Assembly (NCBI GenBank): GCA_010356995.1
Contig: ML996711.1
Location: 62,001-126,000 of the forward strand
Source: Trichodelitschia bisporula
Taxonomy: Eukaryota; Ascomycota; Dothideomycetes; Phaeotrichales; Phaeotrichaceae
Reading direction: 5' to 3'
DNA length: 64,000 nt
Every line of letters starts with the position of its first letter. Within the stretch, counting starts at the first letter, position 1. A program made the position numbers and the translations under genes. Under the pieces are notes generated by a model. It was not told where the DNA came from. It saw only the letters and a list, made by a program, of their open reading frames with translations, and did not search any database. Shown here one piece after another: positions 34,818 to 46,053 of this stretch.

Positions 34818-36802
34818 TGTTGCAATGCAGGTGGGAAGTAGGTACGAGGTGGAAGATACAGTCCTCGGCAGCCACGGGTATTGCGGCACACGGCGGACTT
34901 AAGTATCATTAGGTGAGCTCTCGAAATCCATCGCTAGTTCGCATCATTCTGCATGGCATCCACTGATACGCTCAATCAGACCATTTAGCCAAGCTGTTGT
35001 TCTTGGGTGAAGACATAGCGTCGCCTTCTAAGGTGGGGTAGGGTGAGGGTTCTCAGGGTGGAGGCATGGCATCGCCTCCCGAGTTGAAGACAGAGCCTTG
35101 CCTCCTGGGCTGAAGGGCGACACTCGCACGGCTATTTTCCAATGAGAGTATCTCATGGCGGGTGTTCGGAAGCGGGTCGGAAGCTGTTGCTCTTGGCGAG
35201 ATAGAACTTCAACTCCGATGTTGGAAAAGTCGGTACACCGAGACGGTTGCCAATGTTGCTAGGCGTGAGCGTGGGCTTTAGACGCAGGTTGACTTGACGA
35301 CTGTGGGGATAGCGCCACCTAGTATGGGATGGTGGCAAACCCCAGTGAACCGATATGCGGCCCGCTAACATGGGCAAGGCTGAGGAGCCGCATGGCATTT
35401 GACATCGATCGGTTGCGTGACGAGACGTTCCACTCGATGCACGTCCAATTTTCGCTTAGTTTAGAAGACTCCCGGGCATGTGAATATCAAATCATCCTAA
35501 CTGGTTCATATTGGATGCCATATCCAAAGCCAAGGGGAATCTGAGTCTTGGGCCTTTCCGCGGTGTGCCGCCAAGTCGCTTTTGTCCCTGGGCAAGTATT
35601 GGCATCCAACGATGATGATATCAGGATAGTTTGGCTTGTCACTATCACGCCGCCCCACTTACCTATATAAGGCTCGCGCTATGCTCCGCTCCATGCCGCG
35701 CCTGCCTTCCGTACCTGCGATCTCATGTCTTCGACCAAGGTGGACGTTCAATTGTAGGAGCACGTGGGCAAGAGGTGAGGATCTTTGCAGATGATTTTCA
35801 TCCGCGACCGTACATATCTTCGTCCCCGCGAATTATTGACAGCCCTCACCATGATCCCGTCAGCCACGTAGCATCGCGCCGAAAGCCCAAACTCTAAGCT
35901 CCGTGGCCGCAGAGAAAACGGGCCGCGGACTGACTGATGATTTTCTAGCCGAACGTGCAACTGAAGCATGGCTCTCCAAGTCGGCGGGGCGACTGGGCAG
36001 TCCTTGGGATCAGGAAGAGAGCTCAGGAAAAGTGGGGATCGAGTAATTTTGGTGCCCGCCCGGAGCTGCTCCCGGTAGTAAATACCGTAGTACGTATCGT
36101 GGGGGCCGATATGCCAGTTTCGATGCTGGTTGCTGACTGTCGCCATCGCTGAGTCAATAGCCGACGGCAGATGCGACGTTCGGGTTGTTAATGATGGTGC
36201 GATTTCTTGGGGCCAAGTGTTTATCCGGCCCGAAGTCTGGTCTGACCTCATAGAACAGGGTTGTCCACGATAGCCAAGCGGCGGGGGTTGTAATTCTCCG
36301 ATGCTCCGATGTCAGCCCTGCTGCCTTGCCGGGATAGCTCCAAGGGTCGCTAATACCGTACCGTATGTGTCATGAGCATCTTCCCTTTCGAGAACTTCAC
36401 GGCCTTTGAGTTGAACCGCATCGCAACTGAACCCCGCCAGAGGTGCGAACTAGCCAGTGTTTCAAAGCGACCATTTGCATTTCAAAGCCTGTTTCCCAAC
36501 CCTTCTTTGCAATCGCAAATCAGATCAGATAAGGACAATGTTAATTTGCGGTCAAGGGCTGCACCGCAACGCCCCATGAATCTTTGCTGTGCAGTCGACA
36601 GCTTCCTCGCCTGGGGAGTGGTCCGCCCGCCTACGAGCTGATTACCAATGCACCCCACGACAGGTAGCATAAAAGTACGGAGCCCCTAGGCTTGGAATGA
36701 CTTCATCCCGTCATCGACAACACATAACCTCACGCGACCTCCACCCTACATCATACTGTATTCCTCATCGTATAACACTATATCAATTGCATTCTAGTCA
36801 CT
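34818..36802. other. divergent 2 kb gap between the Na+ pump and NmrA-like gene
   Basis: Promoters of both neighbours. Around 35030-35110 there are three imperfect copies of a motif near TGGCATCGCCTCC/AGCGTCGCCTTC. Frames of up to 167 codons overlap on both strands and look random. The base composition is more AT-rich than in the coding parts. Confidence 0.35.
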
Positions 36803-37844
36803 ATGTCTAAGGTCGCTCTCATCACCGGCGCCACGGGCAAGCAAGGTGGCGCCGTCGTCTCGGCCTTGCTCGGCGCGAAGGCGCCTGGGTACACCATTCT
36901 CGGCCTCACCCGCAACCCGGAGTCCGCATCGGCGCAGAAGCTTGTGGCGAAAGGCGTTAAACTCGTCAAAGGCGACATGAGCGATTCTGCTGCCATCTTC
37001 GAGGAGGCTAAGAAGGTGGTTTCTGAGCCCATCTGGGGCGTCTTCAGCGTCCAGGTATACCTCACCGCTTGACAAAGCCAATTGGCGCTTTCCCGTATAT
37101 TCAAAGACCAACAATATCTAGATGCCGCCAATGGGAAAAAGCGGAGCTACACAGATCGAGGAGAATCTGGGCAAGGCGCTCATCGACGCGGCGTTAGCGA
37201 ACGGCGTCAAGGTGTTTGTTCAGACCTCCGTCGACCGCCATGGCGAGAAGTCCATAGACAATCCAACCGATGTCCCGCACTTCATCAGCAAGCACAATAT
37301 TGAGAAATATCTCATCGAGAAAGCTGGTGACAAAATGAGCTGGACGATCCTGCGCCCCGTAGCTTTTATGGACGTGAGCATCCCCCCACCCGGTCAGCCC
37401 TTGGTGTCATACTGACAACAGTCTCAGAACAGCACGCCGGACTTTGGTGGCAAAGCCTTCCACACCGCCTGGAGGACACAGGTGAAGGATAAGCCTCTGC
37501 AGCTCGTCGCGGTCAAGGACATTGGCTGGTTCGGCGCACAGGCTCTGCTTCACTCTGATGAAGATGCCTACAAGAACAAGGCTATCAGCCTTGCGGGTGA
37601 TGAGTTGACCTTCGAACAAGCCAACGAAACCTTGAAGAAGTTCACTGGCACAGATCTTCCACAGACTTATGGTTTCGTGACCTCCGCCTTGTCCTGGGCG
37701 ATCAAAGACCTTGGCCTTATGTTCCGATGGTTTTACAATGAGGGCTACGCTGCCAACATCCCAGAGCTGAAGAAGCTGCACCCGGGCCTGTTGAACTTCG
37801 AGCAATTTTTGGAGCAGGAGAGCAAGTATACGGCGAAGCCTTGA
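36803..37844 (+). CDS. NmrA-like NAD(P)-binding protein
   Basis: Member of the NmrA/isoflavone-reductase-like branch of the atypical short-chain dehydrogenases; these are either redox-sensing regulators or reductases. Exons 36803-37054, 37122-37373 and 37428-37844 give 306 residues, the usual size. The dinucleotide-binding loop GATGKQGGAVV lies at about 10-20, followed by the RNPES segment after strand 2. The middle shows QTSVDRHGEKS and HNIEKYLIEK, and later WTILRPVAFMDN, all typical. The active-site YxxxK of classical dehydrogenases is not evident, so a regulatory role is possible. Introns are 67 and 54 bp. The gene ends only 53 bp from, or overlaps, the convergent HET gene depending on how the latter is spliced. 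Confidence 0.9.
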
Positions 37845-37896
37845 GCTCTGATTGGTATTTGCATGGCGAAAGGGCAAGGTTGTGCGGTAATGTCTA

Positions 37897-39196
37897 CTAA
37901 ATAGCAACTGCCATGGGTTGGCTTGATTTTCTCGTTCAATGCAGTTATCTCACCTTCTGATTCCGGAACTTCTGCCAGTTTAGCTACCGACCTCAAGAAG
38001 GATCGGTACTCCGCCGCATAGCCCACCGTGAGCAGAAGGGGAACCGGTCGCCGTATAGGATGATGGGCAAGGGCGGCCTTGTGCACTTGCTCAACAGTCT
38101 TCGAGTAGTACTCGGAGGAGCTCATGAGCTTGTCAAACTCGTCCCGACGCTCTTGTCCGAGCAAACTGAGCATAGCAAACACTCTGTCGCGCGGGTCCGT
38201 ACACTTCTGGCGCTTCCAGATCCACATCAACTCGGGCAGGGTCCAGGCGCCATGCTTAGTCTTGTGATTTTGCATGATGAAGAGGCCCTGCATGACGTTG
38301 TAGGCGGGCATCTGGCCGAAATCCCGACCCTGCTGGTACATCTTGCTGACGAGAAAGCTTTTATAGCTGCGCCAGGCCTTCTCGCGCTCGCCGAGGTAGA
38401 GGACCACAGCCTTGGCCATGGACAACTCCTGCACGATCCACAGCCGCTCCCAGTACGTGCACTGCGCCGTCGCGAAGTTGAGCTTCATGTCGTTTTCAAG
38501 CGCCTCATCGTCGCACGGGCCGAGCCACGCCGCCACCAGCCCGGCGTAGTAGTAGACATGGTCCATGAGGTTAACCTGGTGACCGCGTTCCGAGAGGTTG
38601 CTCTGATTAATACAAATCTGATCGATCCAGAACCAGAGGGAGTCTTCGACGACGACGTCCGGCGGCACCGTCGCCGCACCGATTGTGTTCCCGCGCAGCG
38701 CGAGCGCGAGCAGCCGGTGGCTCGTCCGCGGCTTGCAGAAGGCCTTGAAGCAATCGGCGAGGTTCTTGCGGATGAAGAACGGCTTCCCGTTCACGGTGAT
38801 TTCGTGCTCCGCCGGCCCCGGACCCCACTCGTATGACAGCGCGACGTACATCGGTGCGTCTTCGCGCTCGAATACGCTCATCGCACCGCTGATCGCGCCG
38901 GTTTTGGGGTCCTGGTGCAGGCGCACGAGCCGGATGGAGCCTAAGGGATCGGGGAGTGGGAGGCCGGCGTAGACGAGCTTGTTGATGGGCGCGGTTGGGT
39001 CTACGTCTGCCGGGGCGCTGGCATGGTTTTGCTCTGGAGTTTGTTAGCGGAATCCCGGCTTGTGGGAGCTGGCATGCATGCCTTCGGTCCATCTCTTGTG
39101 ATAGTCGATGATGTCGCTCTCCTTGAGCTCGAGAAGGCCCATACTCTCTTTGAGACGGCCGAGCTTGGTGGTCAGTGCCGGGTTTGGAGTCTCCAT
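37897..39196 (-). CDS. HET-domain (heterokaryon incompatibility) protein
   Basis: HET domains (TIR-like fold) trigger death in fungal non-self recognition; the cellular role of this copy is unknown. The core shows MYVALSYEWGPGPAEHEITV, then WFWIDQICINQSNLSERGHQ and YYYAGLVAAWLG, then ERLWIVQELSMAKAVVLYLG, the three blocks of the family. A first exon starting METPNPALTTKLGRLKES at 39196 joins in phase either by a GC donor (intron 39034-39081) or by a GT donor (39034-39144). The 3' end also has two forms. A 46 bp GT-AG intron (37908-37953) gives a short end at 37897 and about 401 residues. Reading on gives 65 more residues and an end at 37745, inside the convergent NmrA-like gene. I prefer the short form. 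No repeat or NACHT domain follows the HET domain. Confidence 0.8.
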
Positions 39197-40797
39197 CGTG
39201 ATGTCAGTTTGGCGGGCAGGCTGATTGTCTGATACTGAAGAAAAGCTATGCGGAGCATAGCACTATCACAAGATTGAGGGGTTGCTCAATGTATGCTCTG
39301 GCGTGGGGGAGCTTGCCGCGGTGGGTATACGAGTGCTATCAACGAAATGCAGACCAAGCCAGCTAAAGATCAGAGAACCGATGTACAAGAAAGGTCAGGG
39401 AAATCCAGGCTTTTAGCCAGTTGACATCAGGTTGCCTTTCGACGTGTTCTGCCTGTGGCACTGCCCTGGCCGTTTCAGCCAACACCAGCTGAGGCCGTGA
39501 TCCCGATTGGGCTTAGCCATCGACGCTTGCATATGCATAGCCGGCGCGTAACGACGACCTGTCATGGGGTTTGTACTATACCGTGCCTTATGCCTCCACG
39601 GCCTCTCACCAAGGCAGATTCCAGAGGCAGTGCTGTTCTTGTAAGGCCAAGCTCAAGAAGATAAGATCAACAGTCTGTGTTGTTCATGCTTGGACTGGAC
39701 GCTAGAACTAGTGCTCGTTGGGTCTAGGCGGTGAACAAGTCGGAGGCCACTCACTTTTGAATGATGGGAGTGCGGGAGTTTGAGACGTGTGTGGCCGAGG
39801 ATCTAGAACTAGAACTAGTTCTAGACCCAAGTAGTCCAGGCGAAGTCGTGCATAGTATCATTCAGATCACAGATCATACGAGGAACGCCGTGTTGGCGTT
39901 CGATCTAGCATCGTGTCGCGGGAACTGAAGGAGGATGTTGTATGGGTATTGGATGGTCGGATCTCTGTTCACCATACTTTTTAGCGAGCAAGCGGGGTCC
40001 ACGATGTCAGACCGTGTGTTTTTGGGGTTAAAGGTGGGGCCCAGGAAACCTTCTCTTAACGTCGCATCGCTCGGGTCCCTTCGATAAATTATGTGCGCGT
40101 CCGTATAATAGCACGCGATGCTACCCACGTACTGGATTCAACAATATATGGAATGTACGACTGCTGGACGATGCAGTTGAGGGTATCACAGAATCGCCAA
40201 TTCTTTGTCCCGACAGGTCGCACCAGCTGCAAGATGGCTGCACTCTTCCGCCTACTCGAGAATAGTAACGGAGTGACGACCGAAAACTCAGAGACCTCCG
40301 AGATGCTTCAAACTCACTTCCCAAGCTCCGAAGGATGGCCGGATTGACTCATCGTCATGCCACAACAGGTACAACGGATCTATGTGAGGCAATGAGTTCT
40401 CCTTGCTGGCTGGACTTTGGCTACGCCTAGAAACTCGCTAAACTTCCATATCTGCAGATGAATCTGGCCGATTACCGGGGTTGCAATCGACTCAGTAAAG
40501 CGTTGCCAGTCTGCCAGTCTAAAGTTCCCTGGCAATGAGGCTGATTCCCCAAATTCGGCCAATATGATGAGGTTCTCGCATCGTAGACGCCAGTGACTAA
40601 GCACAAAGCCGCCGTCAAGCCTAGTCTGGCCCACCTCTTCAGCCGCATGGCCCTGCGCCGATAATAGGCGCAGCCGGGTGGTCAGGGGGCATGCGGGGGG
40701 GTTTCTCATGCCTTGCGCTCCTCTCGAGTTGGCTTTGGCGCGACCTCTCGTCCCTCCCTTCCTACCTCTCCGGGCGATCTAGGAGTTCATCGCAACA
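39197..40797. other. divergent gap between HET gene and patatin gene
   Basis: Contains promoters of both genes. Small inverted repeats built on CTAGAACTAG lie at 39702-39827. The final 60 bases are C/T-rich, typical of a leader before the patatin start. No gene is supported. Confidence 0.35.
39809..39824. repeat. 16 bp perfect palindrome, part of a split inverted repeat
   Basis: CTAGAACTAGTTCTAG is its own complement. About 100 bases to the left, at 39702-39712 and 39719-39727, lie CTAGAACTAGT and TGGGTCTAG, which pair with ACTAGTTCTAG and CTAGACCCA in and beside this palindrome. The whole could fold into a hairpin or bind a dimeric factor. Confidence 0.5.
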
Positions 40798-41225
40798 ATG
40801 GACTCACGTTTCGCTAAAAAGGCTCTCAAGTTGACTAAGGACATCTACGCTGTTGTCCGCGACGGGCCTGAGCAGCAGGGTCCGCACGGCCAGCCAGGTC
40901 AGGGCCAGACACAGCCCGTAAGTGCGCCTGGCCAGACAGCGGGATTTGCTCCGGCGCAGCACCTTTCAACCCAGTACCATACTGCTCCGCCTCAGCACCA
41001 TCAACAATATGGCCAGTTTGGCGGTTATCCAGCGTACCAGGCCTCGCCGGTTTACCAAAGTCCGCCAGCTCAGTCATTTGCGACTCCGAGTGCAGGCCAG
41101 CCCGGATACTTCCCACCCCCTCCTCTTCAGCATCAGCAGCAACAGCAGCAACCGCAGCCTCAGTACCAGCAGTACCAACCTCAGCAACAGCCTCAGCAAC
41201 AGCCTCAGCAACAATACCAACCTCC

Positions 41226-41268
<43 letters not shown>

Positions 41269-44200
41269 TGGGCTCCGCAATATGCTCCCCTACCCTCCGT
41301 GACCCCACAACCCGCAAATCAGCATGCATGGGCCACCAATACGGCCGCGACTCCTGTCCATCAGTATTCTTATCCGAACCCCCATACACCTGCACCCCAG
41401 ACTCCGGCATCCTACAACCAGGCTCAGCAAGCTGTGGACCATCGTCCACCCCCAGCGCATGCGTACTCTTACCCTGGGACACAAGCTAATCAAGGCCAAG
41501 TCCCAGTGCCGACCCCGCAGCCGCATTCTGTCAGTGCGTACGTCTTACCAACGCTTGCTTCAACGCCCCAAGCGGCCCCGCCTTATTCAACTCCCCCGCC
41601 TCAGCCGACTGCCCAGCCGCAGCCACAACCGCAACAATCGACGCCGCTCCCGCCGCGTGCCGAATCGGTGCCTGTTTTCGGAGCGAATTTGACGTCGGTG
41701 TTTGTGGCCGAACTGTCTGCCGAGGAACCGGCCAAGATTGCACAGCAGCAGACATCCAGGGACAGCCCTAATCAGGGCTATTCGAGTCCGGCAAAATCGG
41801 ACACTGTTCCGCACCAGCCTGCTGAGCAGCCGACCGGGAGAGCCGAGCCTTCCCAAATTGCTCCTGCGAACCCTCCCGAGCCGCCTCAGTCGCAGAACTT
41901 GACTCGACCGGCCACTGCTTCTCCCCCTCCCACTCAACAGCCTGCTCAGACGACCGTCCATCAGCCTGCAGCCGCTGCATCTCCCCCTTCGGCTCCTTCG
42001 TATCAGCCGCATGCCGGCATAGCCTCGCCCCAAGCTGCTCAAGCACACCAGTATCAACCGGCGCAGCCGCAACAACCCCATACCGTGTCACCACCGCCGC
42101 AGAATGCAGGGTATCAGAGCCCCCAGCAAAATGTCGCCATATCGCCCCCGCCCAGTTCCCAGCCATATCAGTCACCTCAAAATACCATATCCATGCCGCC
42201 ACCCCCGAGCCAACCCTATGCTCCGCCTCCTGGAAACCCAAGTGCACCACCACAATCGCCCCATGAGCCATACGGACAGCTGGTGCAAATTCAAGCACAG
42301 ATGGGATCCATGACTTTGAGCCCGAGCCCCTTGACTGCCAGACCGTATTCCCCAGCGCCTCCACTGCAACCATACGTACCTGCTCCAGCAAACCCGGTAC
42401 CGGCATATTCTCCCGCACAACAACAACAGCTGTATTCCCCTGCTCCCACGCATCAGCAAGGTGGGCTGTCCTATCCATATTCACCGCTCCAGCAAGCGCC
42501 GCAGCTCTATTCTTCTCCCCCACCGGTCCAGCCGGCACAGTCGTATGCTCCGTCGCCTCAGGTTCACACGCCTGCACCGACTAACCTGCCCTCATGGATG
42601 ACTCCACCCAATCATGCTCAACAGCAGTTGGTAGTATCCCCGCTCGCTCCGCCCGCCGGTTATGCCAGTAGCCTGACACCCATGATCTCAACCATGAGTC
42701 TACCCTCACAGCATACGCTACCACCCCCAACACCAACACCCGCTCCTACCAGTACTCCTCTCAGCATGCCTCGGGAGAAGGTTATGCGTGTCAGCAAAAA
42801 TGGAGAGCCTACGATCCGCAAGATTCTCTCGCTGGATGGTGGTGGTGTGCGCGGACTCTCCACGATCATCATTCTTGAGCACATCATGCGGATGCTGGGC
42901 AAACAGCGTGGCGCGGTTCTGGAACCCTGGCAGGAATTTGATATGATTGCGGGAACCAGTACTGTAAGAAATGGCCTTTCTGCCATTTGTCCGCCTGCTA
43001 ACCATATCAGGGTGGGCTTATCGCCATCATGCTCGGTAGACTACGCATGTCTCTTGCGGAATGCAAAAAGGCGTACCTCAACTTGTCCAAGGCCATTTTC
43101 ACTCCTGTCCGGAACAAAGCCAATGTACCAGGGAAAGTTCTTGACTTCCTCAACGCCAATGGCAAATTCGACTCGCAGCCTCTTGAACATTGTATCAGAG
43201 AGATTCTCAAGGAGCAGAACAAGCCAGAGAACGAGCTGCTTAAGGAAGATGACCCTGACGCTTGCAAAGTCTTTGTCTGCGCTGTCGAAGGCAAGAACGA
43301 CGCCGCTGTTCTGATCCGCTCCTATGAGTCCATGGAGTACGATGGGTTATATGACATTTGCCAGATATGGGAGGCTGCTCGTGCCACGTCGGCTGCATCC
43401 ACCATCTTTGAGCCGATTGAAATCGGTCCGTATAGACAAAAGTTTGTAGATGGAGCTCTGAGACTGAACAATCCCATCGACCGGGTCGATGATGAGTCTC
43501 GAGGTAAGCTGGCCCTCTTCTGATTGCGCTTACTAAAATTGCCAGATCTCTGGCCCGGACAGGATCGGATGATCATTAGTATCGGTACCGGTGCGGCTCC
43601 GGGTCAAGACGTAACGGGCAATCTTTTTGACCTCGCGCGTGCTTTGAAGCGAATCGTCACCGATACGGAGGAGCGAAACGATAACTTCCGGCGCAAGCAC
43701 CCAGAGATGATTCAGAACGGCCGACTGTTCCGCTTCAATGTCCAGCACGGACTAGCAAGCGTTGGTCTTGAGGAGTATCAACACGTCGACTCGATCGCAG
43801 GCCACACAGGGAAGTATCTAACCCAATTCGACACCAGACTGGATGTGGAGCGCTGTACCGCGGCTCTGAAGAATGGTGGCCAGCGGTTGAATTACATTGC
43901 CGGCGCAGGTACGAACTAGATGAATGTGACAGGACGGGGCTAAGGCAGAGTAGAACTGTCATCATATCTCGAAACAATGAGACTGTCAAACGTATGCTGC
44001 GAATTCTGCGAGAGCTGCTTGCGAGGTAGGATTGTGATTCTCACCTTAAACGTCGAGCTAACAACCAAGGAATCGTATATAACAGCACCGCGTTCATCTG
44101 CACAGCCGAAAACTGCGGCATGACCCTCTGCGCCAGGTGCCACTCCTCCCACGACGACAAGCACATCCCCAAGATGCTGCGCTGCGAGATGGTGCAATGG

Positions 44201-45466
44201 ACGCCAAACATGAAAGACGTAGCCAGTGCCGCTTCCTGCCGACACTGCGCCAAGTTCGCAAAGGTGCGTTGGCAGTGCCGCGACTGCAATGTCGCGCTTT
44301 GCCGCGAATGCTTCACCTACCCCGACCGGCGGGCAACGTTCTTCGAGGGCCACCAGAAGGACCGGCCCGACGATCGCGCCTTCGTGTCTCTCTTCCCACC
44401 ATACTGGAAAACAAATGAGCTGCGCAAACACGCACATGGCCGCTGCAGGTGTGTCGATGTCACCCCTGCTGTCATCGGGCACTGCGACCGCTGCTACGAC
44501 TGTAAGTCATCCACCAAGTGTTTACGTGTACTGATGTCTCAGTTCTTCCTGTCGGGACCCGAGAATACTGGTGCCGTACTTGCCGCTTCGAGTATGATTG
44601 CTCTGCCTTGCTGTGCCTTGAATGCTTCAAAACCGAAGACCCAACGCATCTGTCCCAGCACGAGTGGAGCACGATGGACATATTCTTCGAAGACGGCGGG
44701 CCGGACAATTTTGCGAAGGCGTTGGACGTTGCGGTGCGGTGTCCGCAATGCCCAGGGCTGCGTATGTTCCTCCCTACCAGTTCCTTATCGTAAGTGCTTA
44801 TAGGTTGCAGAAATCCCGTACACCGAGCAGTACCTGCATCCGCACCTGAACCTGCAAATGGTTCTCAATCCAATTATTACCGAAGTCGTGCGCTGGGTTC
44901 ACTACACGTCTTGTGACCGTAAACGGCGCAAGCGCGACGGGCAGCAATACCCCGATGCGACGTATATACAGTGCAACTTGTGCAAGATGTGTAAGTGTGC
45001 TTTGAGCCCCTCCCCAGCCGCATGCTAACGGGTTTAGATCTCTCGTATGGCCAGAAGGCTTCTTTCTGCCTCACTGAAAATTGCCTCGTCGCCTTCTGTA
45101 CCTCCTGCCATGCGGCAAAGCGCGAGCGCCACCGGCACAGGTTATACGAGATTGAGCTGAGGCGCCCAGTGGATGTCAACCCGAATATGCGCCAATGCGA
45201 CTCCTGCGGCCTACGTGAGTCCACCCTGCTATCCGCAAACCTGAAGTTTCGAAACTAACCGGCGTGCAGAGTACATGACGCAGAACTTCCGTGGCCTCTG
45301 GTGCGGGACGTGCAATAACTATGACATCTGCTTTGGCTGCTTGACCAAGATATCGGAAGGCACGCTTACTAATCTAGACGTTTCACACAAGGGTCTCTTG
45401 CTGGGCACGTGTAGGGCCTCGCACTGGATTTTCTATGTGGTTACTGTGAAGAAGCCAGACGTGTGA
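40798..45466 (+). CDS. Pro/Gln-rich patatin phospholipase with cysteine-rich tail
   Basis: A patatin-type lipid acyl hydrolase fused to a metal-binding-like array. Nine exons (40798-42963, 43011-43503, 43546-43908, 43951-44025, 44070-44501, 44543-44761, 44811-44990, 45038-45214, 45270-45466) close in frame to 1433 residues. Residues 1-25 are a basic/amphipathic segment; about 30-650 are Pro/Gln/Tyr/Ser-rich and disordered. The hydrolase has DGGGVRG (oxyanion loop, D680), GTSTG with nucleophile S721 at an exon edge, and the dyad D869 in VDGA. From about 980 on, many CxxC pairs follow: CRHCAKFAKVRWQCRDC, CRTCRFEYDCSALLCLEC, CPQC, CNLC, CTSC, CDSC and CGTCNNYDICFGC. They resemble degenerate ZZ/B-box fingers. 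Alternative: two genes, patatin ending at 43919 (1010 residues) and a second starting at 43977. The 42 bp joining intron (43909-43950) uses a GTACGA donor and GAG acceptor, so the fusion is probable, not proven. Confidence 0.8.
41227..41268 (+). repeat. CAG trinucleotide repeat coding polyglutamine
   Basis: Thirteen CAG codons followed by one CAA, in the reading frame of the patatin gene, give 14 glutamines. Further CAG/CAA-rich stretches precede it at about 41130-41220. Such tracts often vary in length among strains. Confidence 0.95.
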
Positions 45467-46053
45467 GATGGTTTGGGAACGGAGTTTGGAGGCGCTGGGA
45501 GGTTGTGATGATAGGGTGCATAGCATCAGGCATGGGTTTTATGAACGTATATTATGAACCATCATGACTCAGAGAGCTGCTCGTTATTCGGGGGAGCCTT
45601 TCTTCTCCTGCACAAAGCTCTCCACAGCCCGGAGAAGACGTGTGCGTGGAGAATCGTCAGGGTGCTCCACCTCCTGTTCTTCATCCTCGTCAACAGTGGC
45701 ATGTTCTTGCCAGCGTGTGCGCGGAGAATCTTCAGGGTACTCCCACTCGTGTTCTTCGTCCTCGTCATCAGTCGTACGTTCTTGGCAGCATTTGTGGCAT
45801 TCGCAGCTATTAAACCAAGTCAGTTCACGTTCCACTAGGCAGGAGTTCAATATTGTCCACGAAATATGATTTTTTTTTGCCTTTTCAACGCCTCGTGCCG
45901 TGCCATCTAGTTCTAATCCCCCGCCCTGAGGGAATCACAAAACGAGAAACCAGTCACCCGTACACCAGCCCTAAAATTAAACGCCATAGCCTGTTACATA
46001 CACATATCTACGGGACCCATATCCGTAGCAGCACTCCGGCGTGCCGACTGAGC
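45467..46053. other. convergent 3' gap between patatin and CDC73 with a tandem repeat
   Basis: Both neighbours end here. A 75 bp direct repeat (45639-45788) fills the middle. A minus-strand frame of 88 codons (45850-45584) runs through it and is strongly acidic; I could not connect it to any upstream exon or family, so it is not called as a gene. Confidence 0.4.
45639..45788. repeat. 75 bp tandem duplication, two diverged copies
   Basis: Copies 45639-45713 and 45714-45788 are about 84% identical without gaps. The unit length is a multiple of three, so frames are kept: on the minus strand each unit reads a 25-residue peptide with DEDEE and PRTR cores (xDSPRTR). Most differences change the amino acid, although acidic positions tend to stay acidic. 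Confidence 0.85.
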
